From the NCBI GenBank assembly GCA_964648295.1, contig CAZYNH010000003.1:1-64000 (forward strand): a stretch of 64,000 bases of DNA, read 5' to 3'. Both the position numbers and the translations under genes were made by a program. Every line of letters begins with the position of its first letter. Position 1 is the first letter of the stretch. This DNA is from UBA4055 sp964648295 (GTDB taxonomy: Bacteria; UBA4055). The notes beneath the pieces were generated by a model, which saw nothing but the letters and a program-made list of their open reading frames with translations, was not told where the DNA came from and searched no databases. Of this stretch, positions 43,849-52,698 are shown piece by piece.

Positions 43849-43871
43849 GATTTCCTCCGAAGATTGTTTGT

Positions 43872-44444
43872 TTACAAATTCAGACCGCGGTGCCTGCAGA
43901 AGTAACTTGTTTTCTCACTGCTGTACCAGTAATCTGACCATGTCATTGAGTAATAATTGTACATGTACACATCGGCGCCCATATAGAACCCGTCGTACGG
44001 AGTGTTCCCTCCGTCCGGATAGCTGAAATAGGGATATATCTGTTTAAATGCGGCCTTGCCTCCATCCATCAGCTTATACAGTTTCTGCTTTCCGTCAGGT
44101 CCTGTCCTGACGGGGCAATAGATATATCCGCCGGTATCAATGTCGTAAGAGCCTGTTGCCGACCATTTTACGGTCTCTTCAGAACCGTCGTTCAGCCTTT
44201 TTGTTATCTGGATTTCGGGTCCCCAGTTTCCGGGAATGAATATCTTGTAACCTTCCCTGATGTCTTTCCCGATATCGTTAAGTATAATGTGGATTGTAGA
44301 GTTGAACGCAGCCTGCCGGGCGCCTCTTATCACAATTCTGTTTGAATTAGCTACGACGTTGACTGTCCCTAATCCAATTATACCTGCTATAAGCGAAACG
44401 ACGATGACTTCAATCAGCGTGAAACCTTTTTTATTTTTCATCAT
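43872..44444 (-). CDS. Type IV pilin-like prepilin
   Basis: A 190-residue prepilin: MMKNKKGFTLIEVIVVSLIAGIIG is the class III signal, with processing after Gly, Phe1 and Glu5 of the mature chain, and a continuous hydrophobic helix. The globular part carries no recognised domain and ends in CRHRGLNL. It lies between two other pilin-like genes (gaps 14 and 23 bp). Could belong to a type IV pilus, a type II secretion pseudopilus or a competence pilus. Confidence 0.85.
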   Translation of the reverse strand: MMKNKKGFTLIEVIVVSLIAGIIGLGTVNVVANSNRIVIRGARQAAFNSTIHIILNDIGKDIREGYKIFIPGNWGPEIQITKRLNDGSEETVKWSATGSYDIDTGGYIYCPVRTGPDGKQKLYKLMDGGKAAFKQIYPYFSYPDGGNTPYDGFYMGADVYMYNYYSMTWSDYWYSSEKTSYFCRHRGLNL

Positions 44445-44458
44445 GGTTCACCTCGTTT

Positions 44459-44884
44459 TTAGAAGGGCGTTGTATATTCGCCCGATTCGTTGGTTAGCAT
44501 TGACATCCTGACAGTGTTTCTCGGTCCGCCTCCATTCCAAGTAACAGTGGCAGTAACAAGCGTCAGATCGCTTGCAGGGCTGGGGAAAACTGTTCCGTCA
44601 ACTGACAGTGTTAATAGATACTCCTGTTTCATGGTGTAGTTGTACATCTGGTAAACCGGGGTTGGTGTTTTGTACATGTCCAGCCAAGACTGAACCTGAG
44701 GTTCATTGAGGCGGTTCATAATCTCGTTAAAGTGCTCGTTGATTATTTTTGTCGCATTCAGGCGGTGTGTACTTCTGGTCACCATGTCGTTGGAATAAAC
44801 GAAACTGAACAGGAGGGAAACTATCCCAATGGACAGTATCAGAGCGGTTACAAGAACTTCTATCAGCGTAAATCCTTTTCTCAT
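44459..44884 (-). CDS. Type IV pilin-like prepilin (PilV-like)
   Basis: A 141-residue prepilin: MRKGFTLIEVLVTALILSIGIVSLL is a perfect class III signal, with the short leader MRKG, Phe1 and Glu5, and the IGIVSLL ending typical of PilV/GspI-like minor pilins. First of three pilin-like genes in a minus-strand operon whose promoter lies about 170 bases upstream, leaving a long untranslated leader. Confidence 0.85.
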   Translation of the reverse strand: MRKGFTLIEVLVTALILSIGIVSLLFSFVYSNDMVTRSTHRLNATKIINEHFNEIMNRLNEPQVQSWLDMYKTPTPVYQMYNYTMKQEYLLTLSVDGTVFPSPASDLTLVTATVTWNGGGPRNTVRMSMLTNESGEYTTPF

Positions 44885-45057
44885 TTTTGCTCACCTCACT
44901 TTTGTGAAATTCCGGCTTTGCCGGTTTTTTGTTAAAATCACCCTGATCGAGGACCCATCAGGGCACCACAAGACTCTTTTTATCTTATCTTTTCCGTTAC
45001 CTCCCTTTTTAGTTCAACATACTCTACAACGCATCAACATGCCCGCTACTTCCCCTG
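44885..45057 (-). promoter_or_regulatory. Long 5' leader of the pilin operon
   Basis: About 170 bases between the predicted start (near 45057) and the first ATG. It contains two clear hairpins: CCCTGAT/ATCAGGG (44941-44947 with 44957-44963) and CCGGC-N3-GCCGG (44912-44924), plus a GGGAGGTAAC stretch with no start codon in reach. No known riboswitch was recognised; length and structure suggest post-transcriptional control. Confidence 0.4.
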
Positions 45058-45063
45058 AACCTT

Positions 45064-45092
45064 AATATAGTGAAAAAAACAGCAAATGTCAA
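45064..45092 (-). promoter_or_regulatory. Promoter of the pilin operon
   Basis: Minus strand TTGACA (45092-45087), 17 bp, TATATT (45069-45064). Confidence 0.65.
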
Positions 45093-45097
45093 TATTT

Positions 45098-45481
45098 TTA
45101 AGGGTCAATTTTCTTAGGGCCTTCGGATTTTTTCATACTTCGTGTTAACATTGTGCTTAATTTATTGCTGATCTCGGTAAATCTTTTTTCCACAGTCCTG
45201 AACTCATTGGTATGCACTCTATTGCCTTTTTCATCTCTTTCGGTACTGCTCAAATTGAATTCTGTGAGGAGGATGTGTATTTCTCCGTTAAATTCCTTTA
45301 AAATTTCTTCATATTTACCGGAGCCGAACTCCGCTTTGTCAAATCTTGGTTCATACTTTGCGATTATCGCCTCCAGATCATCCAGTTGCTCATTCAGGGG
45401 TTTATGCACTGCCGGTTTAGAACAGGAATTTGTGGAGATTATCATTATCATTCCAAGGAATAGATACATCAAATTCTTCAT
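45098..45481 (-). CDS. Small putative lipoprotein, unknown function
   Basis: 127 residues, not recognised. A hydrophobic N-terminus (YLFLGMIMIISTNSC) ends in Cys at about residue 20, so it is probably a lipoprotein although the -3 position is not ideal. The rest is charged and helical (ERDEKGNRVHTNEFRTVEKRFTEISNKL). Single-gene unit with the promoter at 45508-45536, divergent from the secreted protein at 45626. Confidence 0.6.
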   Translation of the reverse strand: MKNLMYLFLGMIMIISTNSCSKPAVHKPLNEQLDDLEAIIAKYEPRFDKAEFGSGKYEEILKEFNGEIHILLTEFNLSSTERDEKGNRVHTNEFRTVEKRFTEISNKLSTMLTRSMKKSEGPKKIDP

Positions 45482-45507
45482 CGTTTCTCCGTATTTAAGT
45501 TAAACGC

Positions 45508-45536
45508 AATATAAACAGTCTGCGGGAAAATGACAA
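45508..45536 (-). promoter_or_regulatory. Promoter of the small lipoprotein gene
   Basis: Minus strand TTGTCA (45536-45531), 17 bp, TATATT (45513-45508). Confidence 0.65.
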
Positions 45537-45571
45537 GAAAATAATTGCTTGAATTTTTATGATATTCCGGA

Positions 45572-45600
45572 TTGATTTGTTTCAAAACATTGACTATATT
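45572..45600 (+). promoter_or_regulatory. Promoter of the secreted protein gene at 45626
   Basis: TTGATT (45572-45577), 17 bp, TATATT (45595-45600). Start near 45607; it rules out initiation upstream of ATG 45626. Confidence 0.65.
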
Positions 45601-45625
45601 ACTGTCAAACATACGGAGGTGCATC

Positions 45626-46705
45626 ATGAAGAAAATATTCTCGCTGATTCTTATTATTTTTGCCTTGTGCGCATTCGCGCAGACCGCAAAAGGCTCGGGC
45701 GGGCCTGATTCTTTCGGCTACACATGGAAAGACTCTGACGAAACAGGCGGCCCTGTTTTTAACTGGAACGACATATCCGGTGTAGGTGCCATGCTGAACC
45801 TTGGTGACGAAGGTGTTTCAACAGCTGTCAACATAGGTTTTACATTCAATTTCTACGGTAACAATTATAACAGCCTCTACATTTGCAGCAACGGATTTTT
45901 AAGTTTCAGCAGTCAGGCTATCGGCCCGCACCTCTATCAGAACACGGCACTGCCCAACGCGAACCAGCCGAACAATCTGCTCGCGGTGTTCTGGGATGAT
46001 CTTGACATGAGTAATATGGGTAATGTTTACTATCATTACGACAGTGTTCTGAAGAAGTTCACCGTCCAGTTCGAAAATGTTCCTCTGTACGGAGAAGAGA
46101 GTATCGGCGGAAACACTTTCCAGGTTATTCTCTATAACGATAACAGGATCGAATATCTGTATAAAGAACTTGAAGGTACGATCAGCATGTCAACCGTAGG
46201 CATAGAGAACTCCGCGGGAAATATCGCGACCCAGCTCTCCTACAACAGCTCTGCTTACCTGAAAAACAACCTCGCGGTAGAATTCTGCCCTCCAAGCACA
46301 AAATGGCTCTGTATTAATCCAAAAAGGGGAACTGTATCGGGCGATTCTCAGTTGTCAGTAACCGCGGATTTCAACGCGTCAGGTCTAAGCGCGGGCAGGT
46401 ACTACTCGAGTATAGATATATATTCAACAGACCCTGATACGCCCGTTCTGACGATCCCCGTCAAATTCAATGTTTATGAGCTGACCGCACCTCAGAATCC
46501 TGCGATATCAGTATCAGGCGGGAACGTTACTCTTACATGGACGGCCGTTCCTTACGCGTCAGGATACAAGGTATATTCAGGAGCAAATCCTTACGGGACT
46601 TTGACAGAGGACACTTCGGGTTCATTTACCGGCCCGACAACATGGACGACCGCCGCGGGGAACCAGAAAGCTTTCTATAAAATAACTGCTGTCGACGCGA
46701 AATAG
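45626..46705 (+). CDS. Secreted protein with beta-sandwich and fibronectin III-like domains
   Basis: A 359-residue exported protein. Signal peptide KKIFSLILIIFALCAFAQ; residues about 25-215 form a domain common in FCB secreted proteins (SFGYTWKDSDETGGP, NNYNSLYICSNGFLSFS, LLAVFWDDLD); about 220-280 a BACON/ASH-like Ig domain (WLCINPKRGTVSG ... DTPVLTIPVKFNV); about 282-355 a fibronectin III-like domain. The end lacks an obvious type IX sorting domain. ATG 45626 is certain from GGAGGT 5 bp upstream. Followed 37 bp later by a lipoprotein gene, probably one transcript. Function unknown; perhaps surface display or peptide binding. Confidence 0.7.
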   Translation: MKKIFSLILIIFALCAFAQTAKGSGGPDSFGYTWKDSDETGGPVFNWNDISGVGAMLNLGDEGVSTAVNIGFTFNFYGNNYNSLYICSNGFLSFSSQAIGPHLYQNTALPNANQPNNLLAVFWDDLDMSNMGNVYYHYDSVLKKFTVQFENVPLYGEESIGGNTFQVILYNDNRIEYLYKELEGTISMSTVGIENSAGNIATQLSYNSSAYLKNNLAVEFCPPSTKWLCINPKRGTVSGDSQLSVTADFNASGLSAGRYYSSIDIYSTDPDTPVLTIPVKFNVYELTAPQNPAISVSGGNVTLTWTAVPYASGYKVYSGANPYGTLTEDTSGSFTGPTTWTTAAGNQKAFYKITAVDAK

Positions 46706-46742
46706 CGCAGGGATTTATATATTATTTGAGTGAGGTGTAAAA

Positions 46743-48047
46743 ATGAAGATTATTGTAAGTGCTGTTTTGATGTTACTTGCGGTGTCGGTCTATATGGGCT
46801 GCTCCGATGACAAATCTCCGACAAAACCGCCTGCTGATACTGTACTCGAGGTTTATGTTACAGATATTGCAGATACCTCGGTAGTCGTGGTGAACGCCAA
46901 TGTGGTCGTTTACATGGCCGAGACAAGCCAGGCGGTCACCAGAGGTCTTACAGGCACAGATGGGAAATGCAGTTTTAAAATTGATCAGGGAAATTATTAT
47001 CTGATCGTGAGCGCTCAGGGTTACGACCCGTCCCCGGCACCCAATGTTACGCCTGTTCCTTTTTTTGTCGAAGGCAGGAAAACAACACTCCAGACAAGAA
47101 AATTATCAGAGAACCCCATCCCGGACTCAGGATATATAATCGGTGCGGTTGAGCCTGTAATAAACAATGTTCTCGCCACAGCGGAAAATATATCGGACCT
47201 AAAAAAATACTCCGGCATTACTGGGCCTGACGGCGTGTTTATAATATACAATGTGCCCTACGGTATATATAACATTGAAGCTTTCAAGTCAGGTTATAAA
47301 CAGACTTCGGCAGTAACGGACACACTTTCTGCCGATACTCAGAACAGTCAGGTCACTATCGGAATGGAACTCTATACAGGCTCTATACTTACGGGAAAAC
47401 TGAGTTTTATAGCCGGCGCGGTCGCTAAGAAAACGGATATTGTGCTGAGGGATCCGAAGACTCTTGACATTATTCCGGGGCTGACAACATATACTAATGT
47501 CCTGAACAACGAGTTCGCTTTCAACGCCATCCCCGACGGCGAGTTCATTCTGTGGGCATCACTTGAGAACGACAGCAATGTCATGGACCCCGATAAAAAT
47601 CTCGGCGGAATAAATGTTACATTTCCTGACAATACAGGTCTTTTCAGGCAGATCGACATAACCGGTGCAATTGATATCGTGTCTCCGACAAATCCGCCTG
47701 ATTCGATCTATGCTTTTCAGGCTGATTCTCTTAGGCCGCTTTTCACATGGACCAAGCAGTCTTCGTACTCATCTGTGAAAGAATACATAATTGAGGTAAG
47801 AGATATAAACGGCAAAAAGATTTGGGGCGGTTTTGAGGGCACTGTAATTCAGCACGAACAGATACCCGGGTCGGCTGTAAGCTACAGGTACCCTGATTCT
47901 GCTCCCGCGCTTGAGCCGGGAGAAATTTACCAGTGGAAAATATATGCCGATAAGGATGCGACGCTTGATATTCAGGGACTGCTTTCTTCTTCTGAGGACC
48001 TCATGGGATTATTCAAGGTGCCGGCACCCGCAGAAGTAAAAAAATAG
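46743..48047 (+). CDS. Lipoprotein with carboxypeptidase-regulatory-like repeats
   Basis: A 434-residue lipoprotein: signal peptide with lipobox VYMGC (Cys about residue 19), then a Pro/Thr linker and two or three carboxypeptidase D regulatory-like (CnaB/TonB-plug-like) beta domains; GTDGKCSFKIDQGNYYLIVSAQGY and GPDGVFIIYNVPYGIYNIEAFKSGY are the typical PDGxFxxxxxPxGxYxxxxxxxGY repeats. A C-terminal Ig-like region is also likely. Outer-membrane-anchored, role unknown. Followed by an intrinsic terminator. Confidence 0.75.
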   Translation: MKIIVSAVLMLLAVSVYMGCSDDKSPTKPPADTVLEVYVTDIADTSVVVVNANVVVYMAETSQAVTRGLTGTDGKCSFKIDQGNYYLIVSAQGYDPSPAPNVTPVPFFVEGRKTTLQTRKLSENPIPDSGYIIGAVEPVINNVLATAENISDLKKYSGITGPDGVFIIYNVPYGIYNIEAFKSGYKQTSAVTDTLSADTQNSQVTIGMELYTGSILTGKLSFIAGAVAKKTDIVLRDPKTLDIIPGLTTYTNVLNNEFAFNAIPDGEFILWASLENDSNVMDPDKNLGGINVTFPDNTGLFRQIDITGAIDIVSPTNPPDSIYAFQADSLRPLFTWTKQSSYSSVKEYIIEVRDINGKKIWGGFEGTVIQHEQIPGSAVSYRYPDSAPALEPGEIYQWKIYADKDATLDIQGLLSSSEDLMGLFKVPAPAEVKK

Positions 48048-48066
48048 ACCTCCCCTCACTCATGAT

Positions 48067-48094
48067 AAAGCCCGGTCGAATCCGGGCTTTTTTT
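48067..48094 (+). terminator. Intrinsic terminator
   Basis: AAAGCCCGG-TCGAAT-CCGGGCTTT with a run of seven T (48088-48094). It ends the lipoprotein transcript just before the formate dehydrogenase promoter. Confidence 0.9.
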
Positions 48095-48118
48095 ATTTAA
48101 ATATTATAAAATATTTGT

Positions 48119-48147
48119 TTGACAAAACACAAATTTAAAGCTATTTT
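48119..48147 (+). promoter_or_regulatory. Promoter of the formate dehydrogenase operon
   Basis: TTGACA (48119-48124), 17 bp, TATTTT (48142-48147). Predicted start about 48154, so the Rex site at 48164-48181 falls in the early transcribed region. Confidence 0.6.
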
Positions 48148-48163
48148 TCCATACTGTTTATAT

Positions 48164-48181
48164 ATGTGAAAAAATTCACAA
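48164..48181. promoter_or_regulatory. Rex operator of the fdh operon
   Basis: ATGTGAA-AAAA-TTCACAA matches the Rex consensus TTGTGAA-N4-TTCACAA at all but the first base. Rex is the NADH/NAD+-sensing repressor of fermentation genes. The site sits about 10 bases after the predicted start, a classic roadblock position. A second site lies before hydA (55708). Confidence 0.75.
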
Positions 48182-48224
48182 ATTAAACTCTGAAATATTG
48201 AAATAAAACGGAGGGACGGCAGAA

Positions 48225-49952
48225 ATGCTCGAACAGAAAACAGTAGAGAAGATACTCGAACTGAAAAACAAATATCCGTGGAAGGAATCGGCCCTGATGC
48301 CCGCGATGATGTATGCGCAGAAGTCGGGCGGCAACTATCTTTCCAAAGAGGATATGGAAGAGGTCGCGAGACTTGTCGGTGTTGCATCCGGAAAAGTTTA
48401 CGGCGTGGCTACTTACTATACGATGTACAACACAAGGCCGGTCGGGAAATTCCATCTTCAGGTGGATACAAATATCCCAGCCACTTTATCAGGGGCGGTC
48501 AAAGTTCTGGATTTCATAAAAAGAGAGCTTGGAATAGAACCTGGCGAGACTACCAGGGACGGCCTATTCACTTTAAACGAAGTCGAATGTCTGGCATCAT
48601 GCGGAACATGCCCCGTGATTCAGGTCAACGATGTTTATTTTGAGAATATGACCGTTGAAAAAACAAAAGCACTTCTCGATTCGCTTAAAAAAGGCGTTAT
48701 GCCTAAGCCCGAAGAACCTGTTTATTTCGGCGGAACCAAATGCAATGTGCTTTTGAAAAACAGGACAGTTAAAAATTCTACCTCGATCGAGGTTTACAAA
48801 AAGAACGGCGGTTATAAAGCGCTGGAAAAGGCTCTTTCTATGGAACCGTCAGACATCCTGAACGAAGTTAAAGCTTCCGCTATCAGGGGAAGAGGCGGAG
48901 CCGGTTTCCCTGCCGGAGTAAAATGGGGATTTCTGGCAAAAGGCACAGGCAAGCCTGTTTATCTGGTCTGCAACGCGGACGAAGGAGAGCCGGGAACTTT
49001 TAAGGACAGGCAGATAATGGAGTACGATCCGCACCTTCTTATTGAGGGAATGATAATTTCCGCAAGAGCGATCGGGTCGAAACTCGGATTTATATATATC
49101 AGGGGTGAGTTCGACTGGATAGCCGATATTCTCGATAAAGCGATCGACGAAGCAAAGGCTGACGGGCAGATGAAGGATTTTGACATCATAGTCCACAGGG
49201 GAGCAGGAGCTTATGTCTGCGGAGAGGAGACCGCGCTTATTGAGTCTATCGAAGGAAAAAGGGGCCAGCCGAGGATGAAACCCCCGTTCCCGGCGGTAGA
49301 AGGCCTTTACGGATGCCCGACCATCGTGAACAACGTTGAAACTCTGGCAAGCGTGCCGTTCATAGTCGAAAAAGGCGCTGACGAATTTAAAAAGTTCGGA
49401 TACGAGAACAATACAGGGTTCAAGCTCTACGGCGTAAGCGGCTGCGTGAATAAACCCGGTGTTTATGAATATCCTATGGGCGTGCCTTTTTCGGAACTTC
49501 TCGAAGCGGCTGGTGGAGTTAAAGGCAGGTTCAAAGCCGTTATAGTCGGCGGTTTGTCCGTTCCGATCCTTAAGGCCGATGAGACCGAAGGGCTGAAAAT
49601 GGACTACGACTCATGCATTAAAAAGGGAACAATGCTTGGATCCGGCGGCGTAATGGTGATCAACGATGAGTTCTCTATTCCGGAACTTGCCTACAGAACG
49701 ATAAAGTTCTATGCTCACGAGAGCTGCGGAAAATGTACCCCCTGCAAGGAAGGTTCCCATACGATAGTAAAGATACTCGGAAAGCTTTTAAAAGGCCAGG
49801 CGGTTCAGGCTGACCTCGACAATATGGTAAGAATACTCGAATCGGTTAACGAAGGCGGTTCTACTCTTTGCCCGACAGGCCAGGCTTTCGCTATGCCGAT
49901 CAAGGCGATGTATGAAAAATTCAAAGACGAATTCCAAAAATTAATAAAATAA
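48225..49952 (+). CDS. fdhB: NAD-dependent formate dehydrogenase beta subunit, NuoE-NuoF fusion
   Basis: A 575-residue diaphorase subunit that would pass electrons between FdhA and NAD+. Residues about 1-155 are a NuoE-like thioredoxin-fold domain; about 165-575 are NuoF: the NADH/FMN-binding RGRGGAGFPAGVKWGF and NADEGEPGTFKDR, and the [4Fe-4S] site ESCGKCTPCKEG with LCPTG near the end. In the NuoE part the usual CX4C is D81...A86; only C122 and C126 of the four [2Fe-2S] ligands remain, with an extra C129 nearby. The NuoF part has no C-terminal ferredoxin domain. Highly similar to hydB at 57577, including a 50-base identical stretch. Twenty bases before fdhA. Confidence 0.9.
   Translation: MLEQKTVEKILELKNKYPWKESALMPAMMYAQKSGGNYLSKEDMEEVARLVGVASGKVYGVATYYTMYNTRPVGKFHLQVDTNIPATLSGAVKVLDFIKRELGIEPGETTRDGLFTLNEVECLASCGTCPVIQVNDVYFENMTVEKTKALLDSLKKGVMPKPEEPVYFGGTKCNVLLKNRTVKNSTSIEVYKKNGGYKALEKALSMEPSDILNEVKASAIRGRGGAGFPAGVKWGFLAKGTGKPVYLVCNADEGEPGTFKDRQIMEYDPHLLIEGMIISARAIGSKLGFIYIRGEFDWIADILDKAIDEAKADGQMKDFDIIVHRGAGAYVCGEETALIESIEGKRGQPRMKPPFPAVEGLYGCPTIVNNVETLASVPFIVEKGADEFKKFGYENNTGFKLYGVSGCVNKPGVYEYPMGVPFSELLEAAGGVKGRFKAVIVGGLSVPILKADETEGLKMDYDSCIKKGTMLGSGGVMVINDEFSIPELAYRTIKFYAHESCGKCTPCKEGSHTIVKILGKLLKGQAVQADLDNMVRILESVNEGGSTLCPTGQAFAMPIKAMYEKFKDEFQKLIK
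49305..49354 (+). repeat. 50-base stretch identical to 58654-58703
   Basis: This segment of fdhB is identical base for base to the same segment of hydB, while flanking codons differ at many third positions. Suggests gene conversion between the paralogues. Confidence 0.85.
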
Positions 49953-49972
49953 CAAAACAAACGGAGAGTGTA

Positions 49973-52660
49973 ATGAATATCACCATTAACGGCAGAACAG
50001 TTGAGGCTAAAGAAGGGCAGACGATCCTTCAGGCCGCGCTTGCCAATGGTATTTACATCCCTCACCTTTGCTATCACGACAAAGTAGGCGCCGCGGGAAA
50101 ATGCAGGGCCTGCGTTGTGGAAGTGGAAGGAATGAGAGGGCTCCAGACCTCCTGTTCAGTTAAGCTGAGGGACGGAATGGTAATCAACACGACATCTGAA
50201 ACTGTTGTCAATGCCCAGAAACTCGTTATCGACCTGATGCTCTCATCAGGCACCCACGACTGCCTTTCCTGCGAGCAGAACGGGGACTGCGAACTTCAGG
50301 ACGCGGCTTATTTCTTAGGCATCGAAAGAGCGTCCGTCCAGTACGGCGAGATCAACAGGGAATTCGACACATCGTCGGAATTCGTCTATGTTGAGAGGAA
50401 CAAATGTATTTCCTGCGGAAGATGTGTCGCCGCATGTAATACCACTGTCGTCAATCAGGTGCTCGATTTCGGACACAGGGGACACCACACCGAGATCGTA
50501 TTCGACGCCGACAAGAAAATGGGCGAATCCTCATGCGTGCAGTGCGGTGAGTGTTCCCAGATGTGCCCTGTAGGTGCCATAGTTGACAAGAACGCGAGAG
50601 GCAAAGGAAGAACATGGGAGCTTAAAAAAGTCGAAAGCGTATGTCCGTACTGCGGCGTGGGCTGTAAACTCGAACTCCATGTTGACGAAAGAACGAATAA
50701 GATCGTTAAGATCAAGGGTGTCGAGGACGCTCCTACCAATGCGGGAATGCTCTGCGTTAAAGGAAGGTACGGGTTCGATTTCGTAGGTCATCCGGACAGG
50801 CTCACTACTCCGCTTATAAAAAAGAACGGACAGTTCGTGGAAGCAAGCTGGGAAGAGGCGATTGACCTGATCGCAACAAAATTCAAAGCGATAAAAGACG
50901 AACACGGGCCGGATGTATTCATGGGAATGGCTTCAGCGAAAGTGACGAACGAAGAAAATTACACATTCCAGAAATTAATGAGGACAGCGATCGGAACCCA
51001 CAATGTCGATCACTGCGCCCGTCTCTGACATAGCTCTACAGTGGCCGGTCTGGCCGCATCATTCGGATCAGGAGCTATGACGAACGATATAAAAGGGATG
51101 AAGGAGTCTGATGTCGCTCTGATCATCGGTTCCGATACGTCTGAAGCTCACCCGGTTATCTCGGCAAGGCTGAAGCAGGCTGCGCTCGAAGGAAGAACCA
51201 AGATCATCGTTATAGACCCGAAAGAAATAAAAATGGCTGATTTTGCTGAAATATATGCCTGCCAGTACCCCGGTACTGACGTGGCTGTTCTTAACGGAAT
51301 GATGCATCTGATACTTAAGAACGGCTGGGAAGATAAGGAATTTATCGCTACCAGAGTAGAACCTGAAGGTTTTGAAGCTCTAAAGAAAGAAGTTGAAAAA
51401 TTCACACCGGAGTATGTTGAAAAAATATCCGGTGTACCTGCAGCTACACTCGAAAAACTCTCGGAAATTTACGGCAAAGCAAAGATCGGCGCGGTTTACT
51501 ACGCGATGGGAATAACCCAGCACACTACAGGCGTTGACAACGTGAAATCTATTGCCAATCTTCAGATGCTGACAGGAAATATGGGAGTTGCCGGCGGAGG
51601 GGTTAATCCTCTAAGAGGACAGTCAAATGTTCAGGGTGCGTGCGACATGGGCGGACTTCCGAATGTTTATACAGCCTATCAGCAGGTAGCGAACGCTGAC
51701 GCCCAGGCGAAAATGGAGAAATTCTGGAATGTTCAGATGAGCAATAAGCCGGGCAAACCTATGACAGTCGCTTTCGATGAGGCTTATGAAGGCAAAATGA
51801 AGTGCTTCTATATTATGGGCGAGAATCCGATGATCTCCGATCCTGACCTCCACCATGCGGAAGCGTCTCTGAAAAAGCTCGATTTCCTTGTTGTTCAGGA
51901 CATCTTCATGACCGAAACTGCAAAACTTGCGCATGTAGTTCTTCCCGCTTCGACTTATGCGGAGAAAGAAGGTACTTTCAGCAATACGGAAAGAAGAGTA
52001 CAGAAGCTGGATCCTGCGGTTAAAGCGCCCGGAATGGCAAAGCACGACTGGGAGATCCACCAGATGATCGCAAATAAAATGGGCATGAACTGGAATTACA
52101 CCAAAGCCGAGGATATTTTCAACGAGATCAGAGCCGTTACACCGTCATACGCGGGGATGACATACGAGAGAATAGGCAGGTACGGACTTCACTGGCCCTG
52201 CCCGACGACCGAACACCCCGGAACACCTGTTCTCCATATCGGAAAGTTCACGAAAGGTCTCGGAACCATGTTCGCGATCCCGTTCAAAGATCCTGCCGAG
52301 ATGCCTGATAAAGAATATCCTACATACCTGACTACAGGCAGGATACTCCAGCATTTCCATACAGGAACGATGTCGAGAAAATCCGAAGGGCTGAACAACC
52401 TGGCGGGTCCGCATGTGATGATCTCGGTTGAGGATGCCGAAAGGATAGGCGTTGGAAACAGTGAAGATGTAAAAGTCACGACCAGAAGGGGTTCTATTAC
52501 AACAAAAGCTTTCGTAACGAAAAGGATCCCCAAAGGAACAGCTTATGTTCCATTCCATTTCTGGGAAGCTCCGGCTAACATTCTGACCAACAACGCTCTC
52601 GATCCGATAGCTAAGATACCGGAATATAAGGTCTGCGCCTGCAAACTAGAAAAGGCTTAA
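49973..52660 (+). CDS. fdhA: Selenocysteine formate dehydrogenase alpha subunit (NuoG-like N-terminus)
   Basis: An 895-residue molybdenum- or tungsten-dependent formate dehydrogenase. Domains in order: [2Fe-2S] ferredoxin (PHLCYHDKVGAAGKCRAC, about 24-60), His-Cys [4Fe-4S] (THDCLSCEQNGDC, about 97-110), two-cluster ferredoxin (CISCGRC and CVQCGECSQMC, about 143-200), then the catalytic part starting with VCPYCGVGC. The active-site residue is Sec352, encoded by TGA 51026-51028 in NVDHCARL-Sec-HSSTVAGLA, where Sec or Cys is invariant. The frame continues to 52660 with molybdopterin dinucleotide domains (GMGITQHTTG, GGGVNPLRGQSNVQG) and the dinucleotide-binding C-terminus. With FdhB it forms a soluble NAD-linked enzyme. 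Automatic annotation would split it into two genes. Confidence 0.95.
51026..51057 (+). promoter_or_regulatory. UGA selenocysteine codon with bacterial SECIS hairpin
   Basis: TGA 51026-51028 is followed after 12 bases by GTGGCC (51041-51046), loop GGTCT (51047-51051), and GGCCGC (51052-51057): six pairs including one T-G. The loop GGTCT and the 18-base distance from TGA to the loop equal those I recall for E. coli fdhF. The GU in the loop is the SelB contact. Confidence 0.85.
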
Positions 52661-52698
52661 AATTAAAATGGTAAAAAACTAAAAAAGTAGGAGACAAA

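Noticed and set aside
44885..45057. Cyclic di-GMP riboswitch in the pilin leader
   Set aside because: GCAAAGCC-like bases occur, but they are simply the loop and arm of a CCGGC/GCCGG hairpin, and the rest of the aptamer is missing.
51041..52660. A separate molybdopterin oxidoreductase gene starting at GTG 51041
   Set aside because: It is the C-terminal part of fdhA after the selenocysteine codon; the reading frame is continuous and the active-site context is canonical.
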